From: Actinostola sp. cb2023
Lineage: Eukaryota; Cnidaria; Anthozoa; Actiniaria; Actinostolidae
Assembly: GCA_033675265.1 (NCBI GenBank)
Contig: JAUJYZ010000734.1
Coordinates: 186,001-250,000, forward strand
Direction of reading: 5' to 3'
DNA: 64,000 bases
In this document: positions 11,470 to 21,746 of the stretch, piece by piece
Layout: each line of letters opens with the position of its first letter
How positions within the stretch are numbered: the stretch's first letter is position 1
Notes under the pieces: model-generated
Seen by the model: only the letters and a program-made list of their open reading frames with translations
Databases searched by the model: none
What the model was told of the DNA's origin: nothing
Made by a program: the position numbers and the translations under genes

Positions 11470-12900
11470 AAGCTGCTTAGATTTGAGTGTCAAATATTTC
11501 TGTGCATTTATTTTAATAGCTTTCATGTAAAACCACGTGAGAAAAAGTAAATCCATCCAAAAAAGCTGTTATCGTAGGACTGCCGAAATAGTCTGGCAGC
11601 CAAACCCTCATTTTTCGCAGAACCTTGCAGTAGCTTCCATACAATATTTGTTTGCATATCATTTTAGTTTAGCTTAGTTTAGTTTAGGGTCTCTATTTTA
11701 AAAATCTGACTGATGCCACCTCATCACCTTTGGGCATCAAGAGTTATAAAGCGCTTATTCGCCCTTTCAAAACGAGAATTGGGAACCATGTGGTGAAATA
11801 CGCTTGTTGTGTTAATTGTGATGTAAACTAAATTTTCAGGTGTAAGTTTCATAATAAAGACTAATTAGATGTACAATAAAGTTTTTTATGAAGGAATCGA
11901 CGCAAAATGATTCACACAACCCTTGGAAAAACCAACTTAAACTATGTGGCCTGGAAACTAGTGCCCAGCCCCACGCGATTTTCACCATTCAAGATGGCTG
12001 CCTTCGTTCATCTTTACCGAAACTGTAAGTATTTCCTTCCAAATTAGGCCAATAAATTGACTCCAGATCAGTGATATTTATAAATTGTGCTTTAGACTGA
12101 TCCACTATCTGAGTATCGTCTAGGTCAGGCAAAGGAATGAGAATATTATCTGTATAGTCTTCTGTATTTGTCGAGAAGATGTAGTCGGTTAGTTCTCGGA
12201 TCGTATTTGGTTATCGTCGTAAGTTTGATTGACGACAGTCTAAACGCATGTTTTCGACAGGCGACGAAGTTGTCGAGGTCGCGTAATTATGAAAAGCGCT
12301 GTACACAATATTTATTATCCATGAAATAAAATGCTTTTTTTAACGCTATTAAACTTATAGTTTTAGTTTTGAAAATTGAAAGGAGAACTAAGCTTTAAAA
12401 TTACATGTACGCTTTGTTTTATAATCCTATTAATAAGCTTTAAAAAACTTAAAAACTTAAATAAAATAGCAACAGCAAGGTAAAACAACCCTGTATTTCT
12501 AAGACACTTTTCTTTGATGAGACGTTTCAAATTCAATCAGAAGTACATAATACTTACCCTGTTCGATTGCAGCTCGTCACACTCGTGGCAGCAATTTCAG
12601 GTTTATATGTGCCCTTCAAAAGGAAAAAGAAAAATCAGTAAATTATGTAATTTGTCGCCAAAAAATACTCTCAAAGCAGAAAATATATCATTCCAAACAT
12701 CTGAACTGCTAAAACTGTGTCTTCAGAACATGAAATTAAAATAAAAACACTAACCTTTTCCCGACGTACACGTCAAACTCGAATTTTGCCGTAGTAGAAA
12801 CGTTCGCTACGAGTGCCAGGGGGATGTAGCCGCTTGAGCGCATGCTCAGTACGTCTCATGAAAGACATATTTCATATCCGGTCGCCGTAGCATTCCGAAA
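11470..12900. other. Mostly non-coding; possible short first exon at 11,994
   Basis: AAGATGGCTGCC at 11,991 is a YY1-like start context. It begins a 31-nt frame (MAAFVHLYRN) that ends at a donor-like GTAAGT at 12,025. This is a plausible first exon, but no second exon was found. The rest, including weak frames near 12,514-12,744, shows nothing I recognise. Confidence 0.25.
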
Positions 12901-13248
12901 ATCCGTCGATGCTTAAAGTCCCTACTGATAACCCAAGTGCGTTACGTCGTTGGATGATTGTAGGGCCAGAGCGTGCTAGAATGATAAACGAATACGAGGG
13001 ACAGTCAAGAGAGAAGAATCAACAAAGGAAGCATCACGAACAAGTACCTTCGATTCAAAACACTTTCCTGAAAGATGTTACTACGCTTCTCAGTTGAGTT
13101 TGGCGTGACGGAAGTTTCGTCACGAAGTTTTGTCATTGAAACATTCATGTTTCCATGGGCAACGTCAAAGGTTTCCAATATAAATTAGCATATTGTGAAA
13201 GTCAACCATTCGCAAGAGCGGGAAATTTATATCGTTGGTAGTTTCAAA

Positions 13249-14287
13249 ATGGAGAGAATAAATAGACAGGGAAGGACGTTCATTAAAGGCCAAGCGCTCA
13301 GTTCTGATTTCAAGAGATCAATTGTTGATGAAATAGTCCGAAATGGTGGAGATGTCGTTAGTGGTTATTTCCCTGGTCGATTTTCTGATGTTGCAAATTC
13401 GTTGAAAGTGAGTAGAGAGACTGTAAAGAATATCTGGAAACGTTTGCACAGTGACGGTACGATTGATCCACGCCGTGGAATTGGAGGAGGAAATCCCTTG
13501 AGTCTTACACAAGGAGATTTACAGCTCGTTGAAATAATGAAAAACGACAGACCTACATGTTCTTTAAAGGAAATTTATGAAGGGCTCGAAGAATTTGGAG
13601 ATATTCCAAATGGAACTTCTTGTTCGGCAATCTCGCGCGTGCTGAAACAGCATATGTTGTCTGGTAAAAAGTATTCCCCCAAGAAAGTCAGTGCAATCGC
13701 TGGTGAGAGATTTACCGTAGAAAACATTGCCTACACACAAATGTTTATTGATTACCTCAATAACAAAGATCCCGACAAACTTAAGTTATTCGACGAGTGT
13801 GGTTTGAAGCTTCCATTCCACGGGAAGCGTTTGTATGGGCATGCACCTGTTGGTGAAAGATGTGTAGAACTCATGCGCTATCACGAATCCCCTATTAGCA
13901 GGTTTGAATGGTGTCGAATACATGAACACTATTGATGGACCATCTGATACAGTAGGGTTCCTCACTTTTTTCGGCCAAGCTGGGAATGCAGCCAACATCG
14001 CATCTGGAAGACCAGCTCTTGAAGTGGGCGACATAGTTGTGATGGATAACTGCCCTACTCACCATCATGCTAGCGGTGAAGCTCTACGGGAATGGCTCAA
14101 TGATCGCAACATTGAACTTATTTACACACCAACATATTCTCCTGATCTAAATCCCGTAGAGTTTGTATTTAATAAAATGAGAACTGTTATGAGATACGAT
14201 CTTTGGCAAGTGACAGTGGATAACATCACACTCGCTGCAATAGAAGCCTCCGAACATGTAACATCAGCAGACATGTTAAATTTTTAG
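13249..14287 (+). pseudogene. Tc1/mariner (IS630-like) transposase, one frameshift
   Basis: The ATG at 13,249 is preferred because upstream in-frame codons lie in the inverted repeat. The amino part has a helix-turn-helix (FSDVANSLKVSRETVKNIWK, 13,381-13,440), an Arg-rich linker (DPRRGIGGGNP) and a second winged-helix-like region. The catalytic domain shows LKLFDECG (first Asp, about 13,785), VVMDNCPTHH (second Asp, about 14,044) and YSPDLNPVEFVFNKM (Glu, about 14,159). I count 37 residues between the second Asp and the Glu, so the signature is DD37E rather than the common DD34E. A frameshift near 13,890 breaks the gene, just after RYHESP. Total length would be about 345 aa, normal for the family. 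Confidence 0.88.
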
Positions 14288-14709
14288 ATACACCAATTAT
14301 ATCAATGTTTAGGATAATTATTCTAGCGGGAACTCCTAGAAATGTAAAATGATTATTAAATCAACACTAGCTAAGATGACAAAATGTGTAGACACAGACT
14401 TCATCAGAACAAGTTTTATTTGTACCCAACGTTCAAACTTAACTTAACAGTATAAACTAAGATTACAACCTCCCAGTTTTAATAACATTTTCAGAATGCA
14501 ACATTTGCAAATTAGAGCTTTTAAACTCAATAAACCTTCTCTCGATTTGTTACTAAAGTACACTGATTACTTTTAAGTCGTAATGTAAACAAAACGTGCA
14601 ACGTACAACACGCTTAGGTACCGTTTACTAGTAGTGAAGCTGAATGGATTAAAATGTATTACTAATACTTCGTGTTGAGATTAACAAGGACCATAGCTGC
14701 CTCCTGTTC

Positions 14710-16065
14710 CTAGTTTTGTTCAGTGTCTTTAGCGGTAACTTCGCTCTCAACACAATGAGAAGTATGACTAGCTTCTGCAACTGGGTGACTACAATCCTGA
14801 TTATTTAATTCATTTTGAAGGGATACCGCAAGCCTGAAATCATGTTCTTCAACTTCAGATTGAAAAGACCCTGACGTATTAAAAGCTGAAGAAGTGGACT
14901 TGTGAACACTTGTACTAGTGGCTGTATAAGTACTGCGTTTCACGGGAAAGCGAATTGCGTAGTCTTCCTCTAAGATTCTCTTCTTAGGATTAACACATGT
15001 TTCCTTTCTCGCAGTCTGTGGTGGATTTATCTTCATTTCATGTTCATGAACGGCTTCTTTCAATAATCGACTTACACAATTTCTAGGCGGAAGTTTCCCA
15101 CTGCACTTGTTCTGTAGTAAAGCCACGTGTTTACTAAGAAGAGCCCAGTTTTTAATCCCGTTTACGACATAGTTTGGCTATTTATCAGGGTCGGAAGATA
15201 ATATCCTGCTCAATCTTTTTAGCAAATGAATCTTCAACTCCCTTATAAGCCTTGAGTTTGTTGTTATAGTCTATTTCGAGCTTTGTTATCTCTGCTTTGC
15301 TTTTCTCAACCTTCTGTGACAGACTGTGTAGCTTTGCTTTGTCATCGGGGTGTTTATCAATGATCCCACATAACATAGCTGATGTGCACTGTTCTCCATC
15401 ACAAACGCGTCTGTTATCTCCTATTTTCAAATGACATTTTCCACAAATGGACAAAGAACCAGAATTATGATTTTGTGCTGTTGTTAACTCACGCTGGAAG
15501 TTCTCCTTATTTGTTTTCGCGTTGTTTAGTTCGATTTTCGCTGTCTTGATGTTCTGGAGTTTTCGCGCCAACATACGCTCTACAGGACTAGCATTATTTT
15601 CAACTTGAATAGGTGTACAATCAGCTGTATTATCTCTTAGGCTCTTTGAATAATCAAATAATTCCTTTTTCGAGTCTCCATATCTTTTATTTTCAGTGGT
15701 AGCTTGAGCAGGTTGAGTGGTACTAGATTCACGGCGTTTCTTCGAAATAATTTCTGGTGTTGATTGTGGTTGCCAATCAATCCTGACAGTTAATCTTCGA
15801 AAAGTCGCCCCTTGCACCATACTCGCACATCTTAATGCATCACAAAGAGAATCTCCACTACGTACATTTACAAACGTGTTCTCATCATCCCTGTATTTTA
15901 TCCTCAGTTCGTCATCTGGAATGAACTGTAAACACTCCACCTTTTCTCTGACTGCATTCATCAGATCCTCGAACAACAATAGCTCTGTTTCAGCTGCCGA
16001 AATATAATAATTTCACAACGGTCCTCGACGAAAGATATATTATAAAAGACTTTCAATTGAATCAT
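14710..16065 (-). pseudogene. Accessory gene of the Tc1/mariner element: PB1-like domain and coiled coil
   Basis: Reading on the minus strand, an ATG at 16,065-16,063 starts MIQLKVFYN. After a frameshift near 15,995 the protein continues through LRIKYRDDENTFVNVRSGDS (15,905-15,845). This pattern of K-Y-x-D-E followed by a repeated acidic turn and an L-x-x-AL helix is typical of the PB1 protein-interaction domain. Next come a basic Ser/Thr-rich region, a long coiled coil with a CxxC...C...C motif (CGKCHLKIGDNRRVC, about 15,445) and the end IIFRP at 15,185. After a stop or frameshift, an open frame continues from about 15,175 to 14,710, with a helical block (KNWALLSKHVALLQNK) and a Ser/Thr-rich tail. 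I treat all of this as one gene with about two breaks; it could instead be two genes or spliced. It lies wholly between the inverted repeats, so it moves with the element. Function unknown. Confidence 0.65.
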
Positions 16066-16314
16066 CCTGATCGATAAAACTAAAAGTTCACTGTAATTTT
16101 ACAATGTAAAGCAAGTAGGTAGCTGACGTGATAGCCGAATCGATCGCAATTTCCCGTTCTTGCGAATTCGCAATATGCTAATTTCTATTGGAAACCTTTG
16201 ACGTTGCCCATGGAAACATGAATGTTTCAACGACAAAACTTCGTGACGAAACTTCCGTCACGCCAAACTCAACTGAGAAGCGTAGTAAGAGCCTAGTGAA
16301 TGTAATAGAAGATG

Positions 16315-17171
16315 GAGATGACATGGCATATTGTAAACGCAAGGTAGAAGCCTGTATATCTGACATTCATCTTTGGATGCTGACTAATAACTTAAAGCTC
16401 AATAATGACAAGACCGAGTTTCTGTTACTGCATTCACAGCATCGTCCATCACCACCACTGGACTCTATATTTGTTGGTAATGAACTTATCAAAGCATCTG
16501 ATAATGCCAGGAACATTGGTGTAGTTTTTGATAACACTCTAAGTTTAGATAATAAACAAGTAACTACAGTTTGCAAATCAGTTTTTTTACAAATTAGAAA
16601 TATATCACGTATTAGGAAGTATCTGAGTTATGCAACTACTACAATTTTAGTTCATGCATTTGTTACGTCTAAGTTAGATCACTGTTATTCTTTACTTTAT
16701 GGCCTAACCAAACATCTCTTATTGAGTTTGCAGTATGTTCTCAATGCAGCAGCTAGACTCATTAACCTTTCACGAAAGTCAGAACACATAACACCTATAT
16801 TAATGGAGCTACATTGGCTACCTGTAGAGCAACATATTAAGTATAAGATTCTCCTTTTTGTTTTCAAGGCATTTAATGGCATTGCCCCTACTTATATTAC
16901 TGATTTAGTCTCTCCTTATGTACCTTCTCGTTCTTTACGTTCTTCATCTAGACAATTAGTCAATGTACCTAAATTTAAATTGAAAACTTATGGTTGCAGA
17001 TCTTTTTCTATTTGCGAGCCAGTACTCTGGAACGCCCTTCCACAAGATATCAGAGACTGTACTAGCTTGGACTTTTAAGACATTTTTATTTAAAGAAGCA
17101 TATTATTAGTTTTATTCACGACTTTAATTATTCATTATGCCCAGCATTTATTATATCATATTATTATTATC
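16315..17171 (+). mobile_element. 5'-truncated LINE (CR1/L2/jockey-type reverse transcriptase end)
   Basis: The frame encodes the carboxyl third of a non-LTR reverse transcriptase: WMLTNNLKLNNDKTEFLL, NIGVVFDNTLSLDNKQV, LHWLPVEQHIKYKILLFVFK and SFSICEPVLWNALPQDIR. One frameshift comes just before the final KTFLFKEAYY, and the 3' end is ATTATTATTATC. The catalytic YADD part is missing, as expected from 5' truncation on insertion. It sits inside the FEN1-like gene, between codons for ..IED and LGNPF. Confidence 0.85.
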
Positions 17172-18492
17172 TAGGAAATCCCTTCAAAGAGGATAGTGGT
17201 GATTTACTTGCCCTCGATACTAAATATATTATGCTTGTAGAGGTGGTAGAATCCATCAAGAATATCCAGAAAATAGGCAAAGATCAGTACAAAGCGTTTG
17301 TCAACGAAAGAATAGTCCAATGACACATCCAATGAAGCGCAACAAGCTTCCGCTTTGTGGCAGGCTTTCAACAACAACAGTTTCTAAGAAGAAAGCTCAA
17401 GTTGCTGTCTTAAAAGACATTGCATGTCAATCTCGTGAAAGCGATCTTAAAGAATTTTTCAAACATGAAAATCAGCCATGGCCTCCATCATTATCACAGT
17501 ATGGTCAACTGAGGCAAGGTAACAAAACTGAGCTTGTATGGTGTTTGAGAGGCACCAGTGTAGGTTCTACAGAAAGCCCACAAGTGGATGTAAAGATATA
17601 AGACAGCAACAACAATGAGTATGTGCAGACGGTTTTCCTGTCATACATAAAGTTTCAGATGCAATCAGCTCAACGGCTAGATATAGTGTGGGACACTTAC
17701 AAGACAGACAGTCTCAAAGCAAGTACAAGGGGAAAAAGAGGCTCTGGAGCCCGGAGACGTGTTGCACTAGCAGTTAGAATTCCACCTTACTGGAAGAGTT
17801 TCTTGCGCGTTGACGACAACAAGACGGAATTGTTTCAATGTTAAGTTTGGCGAAGGAATTGGAAAAACAATCGAGCTGCAAGAGAAAGAAGTGTATAGTA
17901 CATCACGGCTGTTTCAAACGCACCAAAAGTGGACATTAGGTTCTAGGCTCCTCGGCGCGTGCTTTGCACGGTCAATTATCACCAAGACGAGGCTTCGGGT
18001 TTGCAGATTTCGAGCTAGGATATTTTTTTGTCCTTTTGTATTGTTGATTAATTCGTGGACTTCTCCGATATGTTAAAACGTATCAATGATGCCTACAAAC
18101 TTGAAACAGGATTTTAGTCGAAGGAATTGGCATTTTGGAGGACACACTTGTGAGAAACAAAATGGCCGTTGTGGAAAACACGCTTTTTGGTACTCGAAAA
18201 GCAGCGGTTTGAAAGTTTGAAAGTTTTCAGGACATCAGGTGAGCCTTAAATATCAAACTTACTTGTTATCTAAATTATGTATGAATTTTGTTACTAACTA
18301 TTTTTTAAATAATTATATTAACATTTGGGTTGGTAATTCGAAGTCTCGATCAAAATACTTCGCAAATGACAATTTCGTGTTGCTTGATTTCCCGCCGATT
18401 TCACATTTTGGCACACGCGCGCATCCATTTTTTAGCCACCCAAAAATAAGGAAGTGTTTGTCTTGCTGTTACAACGTCGGTACGGTTCAACA

Positions 18493-19343
18493 ATGGGCGA
18501 CTCATATGAGGCTCGTCTAGAACTTTACAAACAATGGGAATGGGAAGCAATGATGGCAAAGCTGAAAAAGAGGTATGTACATGTATTCACGTCTGAAAAT
18601 GTATTTAAACATATTTTATAAACCTTATATCAATCTAAAATAAATCAAACTATTCTGTTGACAGTACAATTAAAGGACCTAAGCAGCAAAAGCGAAAGCC
18701 CGCAAGAGGGGTAGTTTTTGATGAAGTAGAGTTGTAAGTGTTCTTTACACAAGTTAAGTTAACTAGTTTATATACACAATATTTCGAGTTGTTTAGACAC
18801 CGCTGTACTCCTTGACAAAAGACTCATTTGCTCAGGCTTAGACTCAATTCAATGTAAATTATGCACAAATACCGACGAGAATGTGAAAAAGTGTTGACAT
18901 TCAACAATAGAAACCATTTTTAATTCCACGGGTTATTCTCTGGATTGAGGCTAAGCCTGAGCAAACACGTCTTTTATCAAGGAGTACAGCAGTGTGTAAA
19001 CAACTCGAAACTGGAGTATTTATCGATGTTTTTACTTTTTGTGTTAAGTAAAGAAAACAATAGTGGTTTTAAGCTTATTTACCCGTGAAATATATTAATA
19101 GTATAATAGACATTTAATATCAAATCTTAATTCCATTGTCTTCTTAATTCCATAGACTATTTCCTTGTTTTACTTTTTGGACTCTAAGTCTAACCAAATA
19201 CAACCTTATTTCCAATTAGATCAGAAGAACAGAAAAAAGAGGAAAAGAAGGAGCTGCAAAGGAGGAAGCATCTGAAGGAAATACTTGAGAGAGAGTATTT
19301 GAACAAATTGGAACAACAGAAAAAAAAGAAAATGAAATTTTAA
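18493..19343 (+). CDS. Small three-exon gene, 90 aa, highly charged coiled-coil protein
   Basis: Exons 18,493-18,572, 18,665-18,733 and 19,220-19,343 join in phase (2, 2, then stop TAA) with donors GTATGT and GTAAGT and acceptors TTGACAG and CCAATTAG. The ATG lies in the context CAACAATGG. The product starts MGDSYEARLELYKQWEWEAM, has a Lys/Gln-rich middle with GVVFDEVEL, and ends in an almost purely Glu/Lys/Leu/Gln helix (about residues 50-90), probably a coiled coil. There are no broken codons, so it looks like a living gene. I do not recognise the family; a small structural or RNA/DNA-associated coiled-coil protein is possible. Intron 2 carries a foldback repeat (18,782-19,010). Confidence 0.65.
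18782..19010. mobile_element. Foldback MITE in an intron
   Basis: Left arm 18,782-18,846 and right arm 18,942-19,010 are imperfect inverted copies of about 65 bp: TTTCGAGTTGTTTA, then CTGTACTCCTTGA, then GCTCAGGCTTAG, against the reverse complement on the right. No target duplication is clear. It lies wholly within intron 2 of the small gene at 18,493-19,343. Confidence 0.7.
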
Positions 19344-19580
19344 AACAAATAGTTTTATATATTGTAGCTAATTTTGTATCTTAGCTAATGTTTTCGGTTT
19401 AGCCTCGAATCCAGGAGTTGTTGTTTTGTTATTCTAATTTCTGCTTTTGTTTTCTATCTCAGAAGTGAGGCCAAGCCCGCATATGAATATTATTTAAGAG
19501 TCGTCAATTGTTCCGTATTCAGTATTCAAATATATTTTATTGTTTCTTTACCATCTGCAATGTATTAAATATTTATTCTT

Positions 19581-21499
19581 CTACATTTTCCTGTGCTTGA
19601 TGGCTGGGATTCGTGCGACATTAGTAGGGTGACACCTCATTTGATGCTCTTGCAATACATATTTGAGCTGGTCTTCCCCATTCCTTATATTCGCATACGT
19701 TCTATGTAGCTCATTGAACTGGTGATGAATTGATTCAATCCCCTGCTCTCCAAGTAGTCCAAAACCAGTCTTGTATTGATTGACCCATGTAATAACATGG
19801 TCCTCTAAAGAGTGCATTTTAGGGAGCACAGTTGACTGGGGGAAAAATGCCCGATAGAGAGCCATGAAGACCTTGATGTTGTTCTCTGCAAACAAATGTT
19901 TTTGTTATATTCGTTTCCATTAACAAATGAAATGTGAGATATGAGCTTAGAACATCAATAGTACATGTAATATTATTATAAAATACAATGGAAATACTGA
20001 ATTAAATAGTATTATTTTAGGTTGTTAGAGTACAAACCCTAAAACCGTGCAACATAAATAGTACTATTTAGTTCTAAATAGTGACAATTCTAGTGTTTTC
20101 TATTTTTTAATTAGTACAATTTAGTGCTAATTAGTGCAAAACATTGCACGGTTTTAGTGTTTGCACTCTAATATTCATACCAAGTTCTGTGATCTGCATA
20201 TCACCCAGTGTTGCAGTACTGTTGATATCCTTATGTATTTTGCTGTACACTTTGAGGATCTGTTGAAACTGGTCTGAAATTTGTTCAGCATCAACAACAA
20301 GACCAGGGCATAGTTCTTTGGTCATCCTCAATGGAATGGTAGCCAATTGGCAAACATTTTTCCCCTGTTAAAATATGGTTAATATAGAATTATTCAGATA
20401 AAAAGAAAATTAAACATGATTCATAATTATTGCAAATAATAATGAAGAAATAGAAAACGAGCATGCATGCTATGTGCAGATTTATAGCACGTGGGGACTG
20501 ATCAAAACACAAGAGAAGAGTTGAGAGCTTCTCAAGTGCTATAAATCTGCACATAGCACAGCGGGCAAGTTTTCTATTTCTTTTATAAAATACAATTATG
20601 ATTTTAAGGCAAGTTTTCAATTTTGTTTGTTAAAAAAATGTTTGAATATCTGCGAGCGCATGCTGTGTGCTCTCACAAAGCACGTGGAATATACATCCTT
20701 TGGCCAATCAGAGCATGCATTACATCATAGTTATTTTATAAAGGTGGTTACAATGTAGGTACATTTCCATTGAATCTGCCCCCATGGTATGCTTGTCTCT
20801 CAACCCCAATCTTTGTTAACGTTCGTTCTAATTCTTGTATGTAGGGGCCGTCATTCTTGGAAAACACACTTTCCAATCTGTCAACATCATCTCTCTAGGA
20901 ATTTGTAACAAAATAACATTTTTTTTGTAACAAAATACACCGAATGTTTTAGCAAAATAGAGCATATTCAGCAATAAATGTTGGTGCACTTAACAAAAGG
21001 AACTAATGACAAAGTTATTGTCAAAGGTGCACCAATATGGCGGCTGTGACATCATGTGAAAATTATCTATACAGTACAGTACCAATTGTTTTGCCTTGCT
21101 ACGCAGTGATGCAGCTTTATCCTCAATCATCTGAACTTGGTCATGGTCAGTTTGATGAACAGCTATGTATGTTATGGCAGCCTCACAATCTTCAGCTTCA
21201 TCCAACAAGAGCAAAGCAGTCAGTCCGTTTTCGTCAGCTTTTTTTCTTGCGGCAATGAATTTCTGGAATTCCATGTTTCCCACCTAAAGTAATTTTGTCA
21301 TAACTAGCACTTATTACTGAAAATATTTTCTATAAATTTTCATTAATGTCAATGAAACTGCTGTAATCATATTTACCATCTTATTTTCTTTTGCTAGGAC
21401 AGTAGACATTTTCATGTCTACGGTGTTGAGTGCTTGTGTTAAAAGCAGAAACAGTCTGTTAAAAATCCCCATGCTGATGTGCAAGCCTGGAAGGCATAC
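19581..21499 (-). CDS. Five-exon 3' part of an uncharacterised multicopy gene (transposase-like end)
   Basis: Minus-strand exons 21,499-21,377, 21,283-21,083, 20,894-20,763, 20,364-20,181 and 19,885-19,581 have GT-AG borders and agree in phase (0,0,0,1), ending at a stop at 19,581-19,583. They encode VCLPGLHISMGIFNRLF, a long helical region, IGVERQAYHGGRFNGN, a helical region, then PKMHSLEDHVITWV and GFGLLGEQGIESIHHQFNEL. I recall this series from many unnamed cnidarian proteins. The GEQG.ESIH..FN block resembles the last acidic motif of RNase H-like transposases (inference). No frame is broken, but the 5' exons are not found; about 314 aa are visible. Introns 3 and 4 hold a hairpin repeat and a TA-MITE. 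Confidence 0.65.
20028..20168. mobile_element. MITE, TA target site (copy 2)
   Basis: The ends GAGTACAAACCC and GTTTGCACTC lie within longer complementary arms (CTAAAACCGTGCAA against TTGCACGGTTTTAG) and are flanked by TA at 20,026-20,027 and 20,169-20,170. It is related to the element at 1210-1334. It sits in an intron, with its right end only about 12 bp from the end of the exon at 20,181. Confidence 0.8.
20440..20745 (-). repeat. Hairpin repeat, copy 1, filling an intron
   Basis: Read on the minus strand, a conserved lead of about 150 bp (GATTGGCCAAAGGATG..., TTCAAACATTTTT, AACAAACAAAATTGAAAAC, AAAGAAATAGAAAAC) is followed by a hairpin. Its stem reads GTGCTATGTGCAGATTTATA and pairs with its complement about 60 bases on. 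The same lead at 36,963-37,290 precedes a hairpin with a different stem. The copy occupies most of the 398-bp intron 20,365-20,762. Confidence 0.8.
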
Positions 21500-21639
21500 C
21501 TGTGCGATAATATATTTATAAAGGTCAGTGAATGAAGTAATAATATATGCACATGAATAGACAGATGAAAGAAAGAGCTCACTTGTGTAATTGGAATGTA
21601 AAAGGACAAGTTTCATGAAATTATTTTATGTCGAAAAAC

Positions 21640-21746
21640 GCCATATACAGGAAGTTTACATTATATATAATTGAATTTCAATGGAGACGCTATACCGGAA
21701 ATGACGTCATGGGGGTCATCATTTTGTATGTCTGAGCATGAACAAA
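21640..21746 (+). promoter_or_regulatory. Candidate promoter of the P2X7-domain gene
   Basis: Upstream of the ATG lie an ETS-type core CCGGAA (21,696-21,701), a perfect CRE/ATF palindrome TGACGTCA (21,702-21,709) and an AAAATGGCGGAC YY1-like element overlapping the second ATG at 21,747. Together they suit a TATA-less animal promoter. This assignment is from motif recognition only. Confidence 0.5.

Larger units (their letters stand above)
13082..16285. mobile_element. Complete 3.2 kb Tc1/mariner-superfamily transposon with two convergent genes
   Basis: The ends are inverted repeats of roughly 135 bp (13,082-about 13,225 and about 16,150-16,285). They start CTACGCTTCTCAGTTGAG, are nearly identical over the outer 113 bp, then diverge by an indel. 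Each end is flanked by TA (13,080-13,081 and 16,286-16,287), the target duplication expected for this superfamily. Inside are a transposase gene on + and a second gene on - encoding a PB1-like coiled-coil protein; the two converge around 14.3-14.7 kb. The near identity of the ends against several frameshifts inside suggests moderately recent insertion followed by decay. It interrupts a FEN1-like gene copy. Confidence 0.9.
12909..17845 (+). pseudogene. FEN1/XPG-like multicopy protein, copy B, split by two insertions
   Basis: Three separated pieces read as one protein of the same family as copy A. 12,909-13,081 encodes LRRWMIVGPERARMINEYEG...FLKDV. 16,286-16,314 continues KSLVNVIED. 17,172-17,845 continues LGNPFKEDSGDLLALD, then FFKHENQPWPPSLSQYG, RLDIVWDTYKTDSLKAS and FLRVDDNKTELFQC. 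Removing the Tc1/mariner element and one TA restores reading frame at the first break (GAT GTT AAG AGC). Removing the LINE piece restores it at the second (GAAGAT then CTAGGAAAT). Independent stops and frameshifts also occur near 17,323 and 17,601, so the gene was dead or dying anyway. The half carrying the E-A-D and GCD motifs is absent here. Confidence 0.75.

Noticed and set aside
14710..15979. Alternative starts at GTG (15,126) and TTG (15,979) for two separate minus genes
   Set aside because: Eukaryotic genes rarely start there. An ATG at 16,065 opens the same PB1-like domain and the pieces connect through small shifts, so a single decayed gene is preferred.
20390..20620. Minus frame with a CRFIALEKLS stretch
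   Set aside because: It runs through the hairpin repeat inside an intron.
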